Positions 1-9,663 of a stretch of 64,000 nucleotides of DNA are shown one piece after another. Source of the DNA: Heterocephalus glaber (lineage: Eukaryota > Chordata > Mammalia > Rodentia > Bathyergidae); contig NW_004624795.1 in assembly GCF_000247695.1 (NCBI RefSeq), positions 4,202,466 through 4,266,465 of the forward strand, given 5' to 3'. The position numbers and the translations under genes are program-made. The notes beneath the pieces are model-generated. The model was not told the DNA's origin, searched no databases, and saw only the letters and a program-made list of their open reading frames with translations. Positions within the stretch are counted from its first letter, which is position 1. Each line of letters starts with the position of its first letter.

Positions 1-2537
1 GTACAGAAGCTGGGTCCCCTCACCCTGCCAGGGCAGAGCTGTACCCTTGGGAGGTGGGTGAAGCGGACCAGGGGACTCGTGCCCCAGGAGAGAGGGCGGC
101 CCCTCAGGCAGGGCAGAGTGCCTCCAAGAAAGCTGCCTTCTGGAGGGAACAGGAGCAGGGTGCAGACCCGGAGCCTCTGTGTCCCTGGGAGAGCACAGGC
201 TTCCGGGACCCCTCGGGGAGCCTGGGCAGCAGCATTGCCGAGGTGTGTCCGTGGGAGGTGGCAGATGCGCCCGTCCCCAGGAAAGCAGAGGTCTGTCCCT
301 GGAAGGTCAAAGAAGGAACGGAGGACGGGACTCCAGGACAGACGGCTAAAGGAGGAGACTCTCAAAAGGCTAAGGAGAAAATGCCTGGGAAGGCAGGAAT
401 CCAAGATGTCACCTCGAGGGAGAAGCCTGAGGTGCAGATCCCAAAGCAGGAAGCAGTCTGCCCCTGGGAGAGTGTGGGCTCTGGCAGCTTACCCCCACTG
501 CCAGGTCCCCAAGAGCCAGAGAGGTCCCGAGTTATTTCCCAGAGGTTGGGGAGTGCAGGAAGTGGGGCAGCCGAGGTCTGCCCGTGGGAGGTGGAGGACA
601 CCCCCACAGATGGCAAGGCACAGATCTGTCCCTGGGAGGTGGGCGCTGGAGCAGGCCAGGAAAGGGCTTGGGGACCTGAGGGCATCAGATCTCCAAACGC
701 TACAGGGAAGACGAGGCCAGGGAGGCCAGCCATGGAGGGGGAGTGGGCCCATCCCTGGGAGACCTCGGGTCCAGGGGGCTCCTGGCAGCACAAGGACACT
801 CTGGACACTGAAGGGCCAAGAGCGGGCCTCCAGGACCAGGGCCGCCTGGGCCGCAGGCCAGCTGACATGTGTCCCTGGGAAGCACAGGAAGCACCCACCA
901 GTGACAAGGCCAAGATCTGTTCCTGGGAGGAGAATGAAGGGGCCCCCGGGAAGGGGCTAGGGCAAGAGCTGGGGAACCAGGAAACTCTAGAAAAGGGAAG
1001 GTTTCCCTTGCCAGCAGGAGGCGTAGCAGAATGGGAGGCAAAACTCCACCAAGAGCAGGAAGCTGTTTGTCCTTGGGAGGACCAGGACTTGAGGGAATGG
1101 TCTGCTCCAGTCCCCAAGGCCTCAGACTTGTCCTGGGAAGTGAGTGCGGAAGGGACACAGAAGGGGGAACTGAAACAAGACCCAAAGACAGGCTCCTTCC
1201 CGGAACACGAGACCCAGGGAAAAGCTCCAGCTTCAAAAGCAGAATCTATGACTGAGGCTGGGGGAGGGACTAGCAAAGCGGGACTGTCTGTCTGTCCATG
1301 GGACACCATGGCACCAGAGGGCTCTCTGTCCCACCCCAACAGCCAGCATCCTGACCAAATGGAAGCCAGCTCCCAGGCCCTGGGCAGTGGTGGGGGCAGC
1401 ATTGCCCGAATGTGCCCATGGGATGCTCCTGACCCAGATGTGTGTGAAGCTGAGAGCAGTGCCAAGGCTGAGCTCTGTCCCAGGGAGGCCACAGAGAAAG
1501 TCCTTGAGAGAGGGGCATGGAGACAGGATGGAAAGGGAGACTCTCGAGAGGGAACAGGAAGAGCCCAGGAAAGACCAGAGCCCCAGCAGGTTCAGGAAAC
1601 ACCTGAGATGGCAGACTGCAGGAAGCTGGGGGCCACGTGTCCCAGGGACAGTCGAGATGGTGGGGGTGTGGCGCCACAACTGGCCCCGTGCGCTTCTGAG
1701 GGACGCAGAGCCAGGGCCAAGGCTGCAGGTCACATGGGGGCAGGGGCAGCAGAAGTGTGTCCGTGGGAAGTGGAAGAGAAGCCCTCCACCCAGGAAGCAG
1801 AGGTTAGCCCTCGGGAGCCAGGTCCTGGAGGGGCAGGTGAAGGGACACCGGCACAGGGGGTGGCAGGAGGGTCCCAAGGGCAAGGAGAGGTGCTCTTTCT
1901 GAAGGCAGGATCTGCAGGGGCTGAAGGAGACTTTGCAGCAGCGGCAGTGACACTCGGCAGAGAACAGGACATAGTTGGCCCCTGGGATGGCACAGGCTCA
2001 GAGGGCCCGGTCCCCCAGGGAGATGCTCTGGGTGCAGACTGCTACAAAGTCAGCCGCTGTGGAGCAGGCAGCGGGGGTACCAGGACAGCAGAGCTCTGTC
2101 AGTGGGAGGTCACAGATCCGGAAGGAAATAAAATAAGGGGCACTATGGCAGACGTCTGTCCCTGGGAAGACACTAGCGCCCCACTGGAGGAACCTGGCTT
2201 CCGGGCTTTAACAGTGGCTCAGACAGAGAACGTCCCCAAGGCCGCTGAGAAGTCACTATGCTTCTCAGTCAGCTTCATTCCAGAAAGCAAGAGCTCCCAC
2301 CCCAAGGGGGTCAAGGGGGCCAAGGCGGCCCGTTCTGCTGGTTCCCAGGAAGGTGGCAGAGCACTGGGAGGACCTTCGGGGCTTGGGCCAAGGACCAGGG
2401 TCTCCCTGGAGCTCAGTGTCCAAGGAGCAGAGGCTCCGAAATCTTCCTCCTTAGCTGAGGACCACGGACAAGTGGCTTCGGAAGCTCAGGATGAATATCT
2501 CAGTCCTCCGCCTGCTTACCCTTGGGACTTCGAGTGA
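1..2537 (+). CDS. GPR179: GPR179, C-terminal part of the last coding exon (partial, 5' end outside window)
   Basis: The frame is open from base 3 to the TGA at 2535-2537, about 845 codons with no intron, matching the giant last exon of this orphan class C receptor. GPR179 sits at the dendritic tips of retinal ON-bipolar cells, where it scaffolds RGS7/RGS11-Gbeta5 complexes near the mGluR6-TRPM1 cascade; loss causes congenital stationary night blindness. What is visible is only the cytoplasmic tail. It carries about 22 spaced repeats built on C-P-W-E, nine of them exact (e.g. LCPWEST, VCPWEVA, ICPWEVG, MCPWEAQ, VCPWEDT) and the others degenerate (CPWD, CPRE, CSWE, CQWE, HPWE). The spacers are low-complexity and rich in E, G, P, A and K. 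The protein ends in PPAYPWDFE. No stop codon or frameshift interrupts it, so it looks functional. The transmembrane and N-terminal exons lie before base 1. Confidence 0.95.
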   Translation, partial: TEAGSPHPARAELYPWEVGEADQGTRAPGERAAPQAGQSASKKAAFWREQEQGADPEPLCPWESTGFRDPSGSLGSSIAEVCPWEVADAPVPRKAEVCPWKVKEGTEDGTPGQTAKGGDSQKAKEKMPGKAGIQDVTSREKPEVQIPKQEAVCPWESVGSGSLPPLPGPQEPERSRVISQRLGSAGSGAAEVCPWEVEDTPTDGKAQICPWEVGAGAGQERAWGPEGIRSPNATGKTRPGRPAMEGEWAHPWETSGPGGSWQHKDTLDTEGPRAGLQDQGRLGRRPADMCPWEAQEAPTSDKAKICSWEENEGAPGKGLGQELGNQETLEKGRFPLPAGGVAEWEAKLHQEQEAVCPWEDQDLREWSAPVPKASDLSWEVSAEGTQKGELKQDPKTGSFPEHETQGKAPASKAESMTEAGGGTSKAGLSVCPWDTMAPEGSLSHPNSQHPDQMEASSQALGSGGGSIARMCPWDAPDPDVCEAESSAKAELCPREATEKVLERGAWRQDGKGDSREGTGRAQERPEPQQVQETPEMADCRKLGATCPRDSRDGGGVAPQLAPCASEGRRARAKAAGHMGAGAAEVCPWEVEEKPSTQEAEVSPREPGPGGAGEGTPAQGVAGGSQGQGEVLFLKAGSAGAEGDFAAAAVTLGREQDIVGPWDGTGSEGPVPQGDALGADCYKVSRCGAGSGGTRTAELCQWEVTDPEGNKIRGTMADVCPWEDTSAPLEEPGFRALTVAQTENVPKAAEKSLCFSVSFIPESKSSHPKGVKGAKAARSAGSQEGGRALGGPSGLGPRTRVSLELSVQGAEAPKSSSLAEDHGQVASEAQDEYLSPPPAYPWDFE

Positions 2538-3940
2538 CAGCTCCACTCATCAGGGGAGGCCAGAGCCAGCCTGCAGGGGCTGAGGTCCTTCCCAAGTCCT
2601 AGTGCTCAGATACTCATCCAGTTCTCCTCCCCAGGAAGCCAGGTGTCAACTCCACTGAAAGACAAACTAATAGGAAGGGCGCAGCTCAACCCCCAAGAGA
2701 AGTCCTACCCTCTCTTTACCATCTCTAACTTTTCGAGCAAAGGCCAGACCCTCCGATTCCAAGGACACTCCCTCCTACCTGTCCAGAGCGCAGGGAGCCC
2801 CCAATCTTCTCTGAGGTCTACGAAAGGAGTGCTTGTGGAAAAGCAGCTGGACCTCGCGAGCCAGGGGAACAGGGACTGTGGGTTACAGCAGGCAACAACA
2901 TCTCCACCCAAAGCTCAGCAAGAAGCCACTCACTCCATGTGGAAAGATAAACTGAGGAAACAAAGGATTCAGAGCCAGTGCTCGAGAAGCCATCAGGAAG
3001 GACACTCTCCTGGCTCCGAAGCTCCTGTTTCTGCTGTTGCCCCTCACACCTGCCCTGCTTGACTGCAGCTGACAGGCGGGCTCTGGGACCTTAGGCCAGC
3101 ATCCAAACAACACCGGGAACTGAGCAGGGCAGCTTCACCAGGTCCTCCACAGATGGGAAGGGGCTGTCCCTCCAGGGATGCTTGCCTGCCTCCTGCTGGC
3201 TCCTTCAGTGACCTCCTCACTTCCTCCGAGCCTCCAGTGCTGTCAGCCAACTTGACAGTGACAACCAGCCACATCCACATCCGTCTCCTCCTCAGAGGAG
3301 CCCAAGGAAGCAGGCCCGGTTCACAGCCAGCGCACCCACTACCTCTGCCCTCAAACAGCAGAGCTTCCGGGCAGTGAGGAGCCACAGGGCAGAGGCCAGG
3401 ACAGGCGCTATGTAAATACAAAGCGCTCTTTCTTAGGCAGCTCAGCTCTGTAGCATAGGCAGTGTTAGGTAACTGGGACTAGATGATCATCCAGAGGGAA
3501 GCAGGGAGGAGAAAAACATCCAAGGAAGTCCTGGAATTGGCAGAGGAGAGGTGGGGTTGGGGACAAGAGGGGGGGGGTAACGTGGCAGAGACGGCGGGAC
3601 GCCGGCCACATCCAGCAGCACGGGAGTGGATGTCCTTCCCAGGAGAGCAAAGAGCAGAGACCAAATATCCAGGAGGATCCATGAATCTGCCTGTGCTCTG
3701 CTGGCGAAAGGGTGCTCTGTTTCCAAAAGGGCCAGAGGCAGGAGGCAGTGCCTCTTCCTCCTTAGGGGCAACTGCTCTGCCCTGGGCTTCACAGCAGTGG
3801 CTCAAGCAGGTTGTGCCTCTGGCCTCTGCCCACGTAACCCCACCACTGCTGAGCCAGTGTGGGCCGGACAGCTGTGCTGCCCAGAACAATCCTACTGGGT
3901 CTGGTCTGCCTGGGGAGAGCAAAGTCACCCCCACATTTAT

Positions 3941-4035
3941 TTATTTATTTATTTATTTATTTGGTATCAGGGATCGAACTGGGGTCTTTGCGCTTGTGCA
4001 GCAGGTGGCGAAACCACTGAGCTAAATCCTCGGCC
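3941..4035 (-). mobile_element. ID-like SINE (tRNA-Ala derived) with perfect target-site duplication
   Basis: The antisense ID body ends leftwards in a (TTTA)n tail and is flanked by an identical 15-bp duplication, CACCCCCACATTTAT, at 3926-3940 and 4036-4050. The perfect duplication indicates a fairly recent insertion into the GPR179 3'UTR. Confidence 0.9.
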
Positions 4036-4058
4036 CACCCCCACATTTATTCTTGTGA

Positions 4059-4084
4059 AATAAACTATAGGGAAAAAGAATAAA
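4059..4084 (+). terminator. Candidate GPR179 polyadenylation signals (two AATAAA hexamers)
   Basis: AATAAA occurs at 4059-4064 and again at 4079-4084, about 1.5 kb after the GPR179 stop. No earlier unambiguous hexamer was noticed in the UTR. Usage is inferred. Confidence 0.45.
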
Positions 4085-4145
4085 GAATGCTTTTTCTGGA
4101 CTGTGGCAGTTGGGTCTGGTTTATTCATAATGGTTTTTCTTTTCT

Positions 4146-4372
4146 TTTTTTTTTTTTTTTGTACCAGGGATTGAACTCGGGTCCTTGCGCTTGTGCAGCA
4201 GGCAGCAAGACCACTGAGCTAAATCCCCGGCCTTCTTTTGTTTTTTTGAGATGGGTCAGTCCAGGCTGAACTTGAACTTATTATATAGCTCAGACTGGCC
4301 TCAAACTCACAGCAATTTTCCTGCCTCAGCCTCCCAACTGCTGGGATTACAGGTGTGCACCACCATGCCTGC
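4146..4372 (-). mobile_element. ID-like SINE followed by B1-like SINE, both antisense
   Basis: 4146-4233 is a reverse ID element (poly-T, then 'GTACCAGGGATTGAACTC', ending 'AAATCCCCGGCC'). 4236-4372 is a reverse B1-like element ('TTTTGAGATGGGTC' through 'GCTGGGATTACAGGTGTGC'). Confidence 0.85.
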
Positions 4373-5156
4373 TCTTTTTCAACACAGGAGCAGAGTAAGG
4401 ACAGTTCCTATTCTAAAGCACAGGATAGTGACACTGTGGCCTGCAGGACTCCGGGGTTGACTGTCTCTGCCAGTGCCCAGGATGACAGCTGACAGTGCAG
4501 ATGGGCTCTGGCTGGCCTCCCCACCAGCCCTTCACATCTGGGCCCATTTGCTCAGCTGGATTTGTTCCCAAAGGGAAATGAAAAGTGCACTTATCCTCTG
4601 GCTCCCAGATGGCAGCTCTTGCTCAGCTGCTATTTAGGATTATCTAGAGACTCCGAACAGACAGGGATATGGGATGAGGCAGTGCGTCTGAGGCAGTTTT
4701 TACATATTTGAGAGAAATCAAAATGACCTTTGCCTGCTAAGTGCACCTTTTGGTTTCTCTGCTCCCCTCCCCTCCGCACTCCGGCTGTGGCCCCTGCTCT
4801 GAGCCTTTCTCCTGCCTTAATCCAGGCTCAGGCAAATAGGATGTGCTCACACCCCTAGCACTCACGCTGCACAGGGATGTGGACTTTAAGCCCAAAGGCC
4901 TGAGACTAAGCAGCATCAGAGCGGCTGCTTGGGCTTAGCCCATCAGCGCTCCCTTCCCTAAGCACACACTTTGTCCCCATCATCGGCCTGGACAGCTGCG
5001 AGGAAAACACCAGTTTTCTCCTCTGTCTGCTGCTTTGGTGAAATGGTGGCTTCAGAGAGATTAGAGTTAGGTTATTTTTGACCTGGTTCCAGCTTCTTGG
5101 GACCCTATTCTTAACTCAAGGTCAGAAGAGATGGTGAAGGTGAGGTGACAGACTCG
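4373..5156. other. Intergenic stretch, nothing recognised
   Basis: Unique-looking sequence between GPR179 and the MAP9 pseudogene. I see no SINE, LTR, exon or long open frame in it. Confidence 0.5.
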
Positions 5157-5250
5157 GGTTGGGGATGTAGCTCAGGGGTGCTTGCCCAGCATGCTATGTG
5201 TAAGGCCCTGGGTTCTCAGCATGCACACCCCCACGGCTCCCCAAAAGAAA
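5157..5250 (+). mobile_element. Older ID-like SINE
   Basis: 'GGGTTGGGGATGTAGCTCAGGGG' is followed by a diverged tRNA-like B-box region. This is closer to the classical rodent ID consensus than the dominant local subfamily, so probably an older copy. Confidence 0.6.
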
Positions 5251-6304
5251 AAGTGGCAAGTTCCTTAAAAGGAAATACTAGGCTTGAAAAAAAGTAAATA
5301 TGAAAATAAAAACCAGTCCCGCACCCTGGCTGGGCTGAGTGCAGGTTCCTGAGCGCGGCCAATTCGGCCTGAGACCCTCGGCGGTTCAGGGTCCGGGGTG
5401 CCCGCGGCTGCAGAGCCCAGGTGGGCGCTGAGCCGGGAGCCGAGGGATGGAGGGTGATGCCGCCAGGCTGGCCGGCTTCCTACGCCGGGAAGGTGACTCC
5501 GCACAGCATCTGGAAGCCTCTTCCCGGCCTGCCATCATCACAGGTTGAATGAATTATTCCAACTATTTATTAGCTATTTAATAGAGGTAGAGGAACAAAT
5601 ACACTATTGCTGGCAAAGTTTTCACCACAACTTTCGCATCTATGAACAGTCCAAAAGTTACCAAAAGAACTACTCTCCAGGATGAGCTAATAAGAGTAAT
5701 TACAGCACATTCAGCCAGAGTTCAGTATACTCAGATGACTTTGAGAGTGATGTTGTTTCTTTTGGTGATTTTTCTGATGCCTCAGTAGATGAAAATTTAG
5801 TTAAGAAAAAAATGAATGGTTTTCATATATCAGAGGATGAAGAAGAGAATTCTCCACGACTGTCTTTTTTGAAAAGAAAGAAGTCAAATGGTGACATAAC
5901 CGGAGATGAGCCAGAAGTTGCTGTCAGGAACAGTGCAGAACGGGTGCCAGGTGTCTGTGAAGACACGGTCGCAAATTCCTTCTCTCAATCTCACAACATA
6001 GATCAAGAAGTTGAAAAGGAGAGAATTAAAATAAAACCAAAACCCAGAATTCTTCCAATCAAATGCACCTCTTCAGCAGAAAATAGCGGGCTTGAAACAG
6101 ATGAACACTTTAAACCCTCACCTCGGCCAAGGAGCATGTTAAAAAAAGAGTAGCCACGTGGAAGAGAAGGAAAAACTAGAAGACAGAGAAACTGCCCTCG
6201 GTGAGGGCCTAGAGTCTGCACCCTCCTCCCTTCCTGGGCTGAGCGTCAGACCGTTAGAGGGTGAGAAAGATGGATTCTCTGTAAGCCTTGATCTTGAGGA
6301 TCCA

Positions 6305-6405
6305 TTGTTTTTTGGTTTTGTTTTTTTTTTTGGTACTGGGGATCGAACTCGGGACCTTGCGCTTGCGAGGCAGGCGGTGGAACCACTGAGCTAAATCCCT
6401 GACCC
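6305..6405 (-). mobile_element. ID-like SINE inside the MAP9 pseudogene
   Basis: Reverse ID element, 'TTTTTTTTTGGTACTGGGGATCG' in outline. It is flanked by a duplicated 'TTGAGGATCCA(C/T)TGTTT' sequence on both sides, so the insertion postdates the retrocopy. Confidence 0.88.
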
Positions 6406-6566
6406 TTGAGGATCCACTGTTTAAAAGCCTGTCGTCATCCCTTAAAGAAAGCCTTGGACAATGCTTTCCACCAGGATCTGAGGAAAAAGCATCCATAAAA
6501 GATCGGAATGGAGAATTCACTGAAAACTGTAATTCCTTGAAATTAAATGAAAATGCAAAGAAAGTG

Positions 6567-6655
6567 GGGTTTTTTTGGTACCGGGGATTGAACTTGGGTC
6601 CTTGCACTTGCACAGCAGGCGGCGAAACCACTGAGCTAAATCCCTGGCCCAAAAA
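6567..6655 (-). mobile_element. ID-like SINE inside the MAP9 pseudogene
   Basis: Reverse ID element starting at a short T run and ending 'AAATCCCTGGCCC'. It splits the degenerate MAP9 coding sequence; an AAAGTGG-type repeat flanks it on both sides. Confidence 0.85.
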
Positions 6656-7726
6656 AGTGGTTTTGATTAGACTGTTAATCCTGAACTGCAGAAACCGACA
6701 GAAAGCGAGCTGGCTGCTGCTGACCTTGAAGAGAGGAGGAAAGGGGGACTGAGCCCAGAGGACGACTTAGTGGCTGCTCCCCTGCTAAATCCCAGAGGGC
6801 CTCAGTGCCTGCCACTGCAGTGGCAGCTGCACAGAAAACAATCAAAGATAGAAACATGAAGAGTAAAAAGTCAACAACTAATGATAGAGTATCCAGTGCA
6901 CCTGCCAGATTAATGACTTGAGTTTGTGAGGAAATCCAGTTCTGCAGGGCGAGCTCTGTGCTCCTCCATCTCTTCCTAATACTTAGGGACTTTGAAAGTC
7001 TTGGACCAGAAGCCTTTACAAAAACAGAACCTGGAGCCCAACACAGCAGATCACATCAGGGCAGCTGTTTACCAGGAGTGCTTAGAAAAGAAAAATGTAC
7101 ATTTACATAAAAAGGACAGAATAAAAAGGATAGAAAGTGAAAACTTAAGAATTCAAAATGAACAGAAAAAAGCTGCTAAGAGAGAAGAAGCAATAGCATC
7201 ATTTGAGGCCTGGAAAGCTAAGAAAGAAAAGGAAGCAAAGAAACTCGCTGCGAAAAAGAGGCTTGAGGAAGAAAAGAGAAAAGCTGAAGAAGAAGAGAAT
7301 GCAGCGAGGAAAGAAGAGGCCCTGCAAGCATTTGGAAAATGGAGAGAGACAACGATGGAATGTCTTAAAGAGAAAAATAAAAAGGAGAAAGAATATGAAA
7401 GAGCAAAGAAACAAAGAGGAAACTGTTGCTGAGAAAAAGAAAGAAAACTTAACTGCTATCAAAAAATGGAATAAAAAAAGGAAGCTTTAAGCAAGAGGGA
7501 AAAGAAAATAAATGAGAGAATGGAAGAACTGAAAAGAGCTGAGAAAAATGATAAACAAGCCATCAATCAATATGATAGATGGCTGGAAAAGAAAGGCAGG
7601 AAAGAGTCCAATGAAAAGAAACGGCATTCCTTTCTTGAAAATGAGGACCTTCCTCCATGCAGCCCTCAAGCAGAACTGTGGTTTCAAGTGTTTTGACGAT
7701 ACAAAAAAAAAAAAAAGTGTTTTGAT

Positions 7727-7976
7727 GGGGCCGGCGAGGTTTTGCCGCCTCCTACGCAAGCACAAGGACCTGAGTTCGATCCCCAGAACCAAAAAAAAAA
7801 AAANNNNNNNNNNNNNNNNNNNNNNNNNNNNNNNNNNNNNNNNNNNNNNNNNNNNNNNNNNNNNNNNNNNNNNNNNNNNNNNNNNNNNNNNNNNNNNNNN
7901 NNNCGGCGAGGTTTTGCCGCCTCCTACGCAAGCACAAGGACCTGAGTTCGATCCCCAGAACCAAAAAAAAAAAAAA
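7727..7976 (+). mobile_element. ID-like SINE interrupted or duplicated by an assembly gap
   Basis: A sense ID element inserted just after the MAP9 stop codon. The body from 'CGGCGAGG' to the A-tail is present twice, at 7732-7803 and 7904-7976, identical except for A-tail length, with 100 N between. The outer flanks carry the same GTGTTTTGAT (7717-7726 and 7977-7986), as expected for one insertion. The internal duplication is probably an assembly artefact. Confidence 0.8.
7804..7903. other. Assembly gap (100 N)
   Basis: Exactly 100 N, the conventional size for a gap of unknown length. The same roughly 72-bp SINE sequence abuts both edges. Confidence 0.98.
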
Positions 7977-8076
7977 GTGTTTTGATAACTCTAGTCTTTA
8001 TTTTTCAGTTAACCAATTTTAGCCATGGGTTTAAAAGCCATTCATTCAATCTTTTATAGTTATAAGAATCTATTTT

Positions 8077-8159
8077 AGGGCCGGGGATTTAGCTCAGTGG
8101 TTCCACCGCCTGCCTCGCAATCACAAGGACCCGAGTTTGATCCCCAGTACCTAAAAAAA
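8077..8159 (+). mobile_element. ID-like SINE in the 3'UTR part of the MAP9 pseudogene
   Basis: Sense ID, 'GGGCCGGGGATTTAGCTCAG' to 'CCCCAGTACC', with a short A-tail. The flanking AAGAATCTATTTTA motif appears on both sides as a target duplication. Confidence 0.88.
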
Positions 8160-8373
8160 AGAATCTATTTTAACTAAATACTAGGCACTTCTGCTGACAA
8201 GGGAAAAGATATTTTGGAGTTTGGTTGGTGAAAGTGTTTTTTCAACTGTAGATAAACTGCCTCCATGAAAAGCTAATAATCAGATCGCTCCCAGCATTAA
8301 AATGAATAAAGGTTTGTCATGCCTGGATGACATTCAAAGTGGAAAAAAAAAAAAGAAAATCAAAACCTTGGGT

Positions 8374-8712
8374 TTTTTTGGTTGTTTTGGGGGTGCTAGG
8401 GATGGAACTCAGGTCCTCGTACATGCTAGGCAAGTGATCTACCAGGAAGTCACACCCCAAGTTATGTCTTCTGAGATAGGGCATTCCTAAGTATTCCAGG
8501 GTATTCCCAGGCTGGCCTTGAACTTGGGATCCTCCTGCTTCAGCTTGGGAAAGGCTGTGATTATTTGGGTTTTTTTGGGTACTGGGGATCAAACTCAGGC
8601 CATGTTTTTAAAGAAGAGCCTGCCGGGGCTGGGGATTTAGCTCAGTGGTTTCGCTGCCTGCTGCACAAGCGCAAGGACCCGAGTTTGATCCCCGGTACCA
8701 AAATATAAAAAA
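8374..8712. mobile_element. B4-like antisense SINE, ID fragment and intact sense ID
   Basis: 8374-8545 combines an old reverse ID-like half ('GGTGCTAGGGATGGAACTCAG') with a reverse B1-like half, as in B4-type composites. A truncated reverse ID lies at about 8566-8605. A full sense ID, 'GGGGCTGGGGATTTAGCTCAG', lies at 8627-8712. Confidence 0.7.
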
Positions 8713-9308
8713 ATTTAAAAAAATAAAGAAGGGCCTTCACTAGACTAAGGAAAGCAACAGTACCATGAGCCAAGCATGCTGCTGGGACAGTGATTCCTCT
8801 TGTCATTCCCCAGATGACACGGGACACAGCAAGTCAGGCCCCACACCCTTCGGACAGCCCAGCGCGAACTAAGGGCTGGGCTATCCACTCTCCAGTCTCA
8901 CTCTGGGGCTCACCTTCCCCACAGGGCTGGGAAGATCACCATGACCTCCAGGAGGTGATAGCAATCAGAGATCCAAGTCTTGCTAATGAATTTCCCAAAT
9001 GCAGCAATGCTCCTTACTCCTGTCTCCTCCCAAATTTCTGGAGGTCACACAGGAAGCAGATAAAAACATGATCCAAAGGCTGACAGATAAATATTTATTT
9101 GTATTTATTCTTCTAGGAAATCTAAACCCAGACTCAGTAGGTCAGTGTTTGAGAAAACACACACTCATCATTCTCCCTAGGCCTGGACTTCCTGGAAGTC
9201 CAGGCACTCACACGAGGCCTGTCTTCCACTCTGCTATCTGAAGGCTCTCCTCCCAGCCCTCACCAGCAGACGTGCACGGAAGCCACCACCTGGATGATCG
9301 GACAGTGT
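8713..9308. other. Short intergenic stretch between MAP9 pseudogene and MRPL45 3' end
   Basis: No SINE or exon was recognised. AT-rich AATAAA-like hexamers on the minus strand around 9090-9110 could be alternative MRPL45 poly(A) signals downstream of the main one. Confidence 0.4.
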
Positions 9309-9314
9309 TTTATT
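9309..9314 (-). terminator. MRPL45 polyadenylation signal (AATAAA on minus strand)
   Basis: The plus-strand TTTATT at 9309-9314 reads AATAAA on the coding strand, about 265 bases after the MRPL45 stop codon. That is a sensible short 3'UTR. Confidence 0.6.
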
Positions 9315-9576
9315 CCAGGTTCTGACCCCTGCCCTGGGACTAGATACTGCCAGTCTGCTCCCAGTCTCTGCCATGGAAAAGCAAACTGATACAGGTGTAC
9401 GTTCTCCGAGACACACGGCCCTTCATCTAGACTCGGAAGCTGGACATGGTCTTTCAAAGACGGAGAGGGACCAGCCTAAGCCTGGCCGTGAGGATGAGTC
9501 CACCAAGAAGACCTATGCAGGGCGGGAGACAGTGGGTGGCCTCCAGCAGCCTCGACACTCACATTCCATTTTTCCA

Positions 9577-9663
9577 TCAGGCTAGCTGAGGGCTAGGGGC
9601 CTCTGCAGGGCCCTCTTTACCGTCCTCCCACGGCTGCAGCTGGGGACCAGGAATCATCACCGT
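9577..9663 (-). CDS. MRPL45: MRPL45 last coding exon 8
   Basis: Acceptor CTCTTTCAG|ACGGTG. Encodes [18 protein letters not shown], then [10 protein letters not shown] and the TGA at 9577-9579. Confidence 0.95.
   Translation of the reverse strand, partial: TVMIPGPQLQPWEDGKEGPAEAPSPQLA

Larger units (their letters stand above)
2538..4100 (+). other. GPR179: GPR179 3' untranslated region
   Basis: Non-coding sequence follows the GPR179 stop and ends at two AATAAA hexamers (4059-4064 and 4079-4084), the likely polyadenylation region. A 139-codon open frame at 2643-3062 sits inside it but shows no recognised domain and is most likely chance. A minus-oriented ID SINE has inserted just upstream of the poly(A) signals. 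The exact cleavage site cannot be read from sequence alone. Confidence 0.6.
5315..8354 (+). pseudogene. MAP9: MAP9 processed pseudogene (retrocopy), frameshifted and SINE-interrupted
   Basis: Intronless copy of the mRNA for microtubule-associated protein 9. A GC-rich segment (5315-5540) looks like the parental 5'UTR. Coding similarity starts near 5605 (SPKVTKRTT region) and shifts frame around 5720. It is readable at 5812-6153 (DEEEN...PSPRPRSMLKK) and 6992-7432 (coiled-coil E/K-rich region, RIKRIESENLRIQNEQKKAA), and ends at the parental TGA near 7694. A 3'UTR continues to AATAAA at 8305-8310 and a poly(A) tail at 8343-8354. Target-site duplications bracket it: GAAAATAAAAACC at 5302-5314 and GAAAATCAAAACC at 8355-8367, one mismatch in 13. 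Several frameshifts, stops and four ID insertions rule out a full-length product. The parent gene is on another chromosome in human. Confidence 0.93.

Noticed and set aside
58..960. 300-codon plus-strand frame overlapping GPR179
   Set aside because: Out-of-frame translation of the CPWE repeats (recurring SVPGR) in the real exon.
362..1492. 376-codon minus-strand open frame opposite GPR179
   Set aside because: It is the antisense shadow of a GC-rich, repeat-encoding exon; no recognisable domain.
2643..3062. 139-codon frame after the GPR179 stop
   Set aside because: Lies in the 3'UTR with no similarity recognised; no stop-codon bypass signal seen.
7199..7462. Minus-strand 87-codon frame rich in Phe and Leu
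   Set aside because: Antisense of the lysine/glutamate-rich MAP9 pseudogene.
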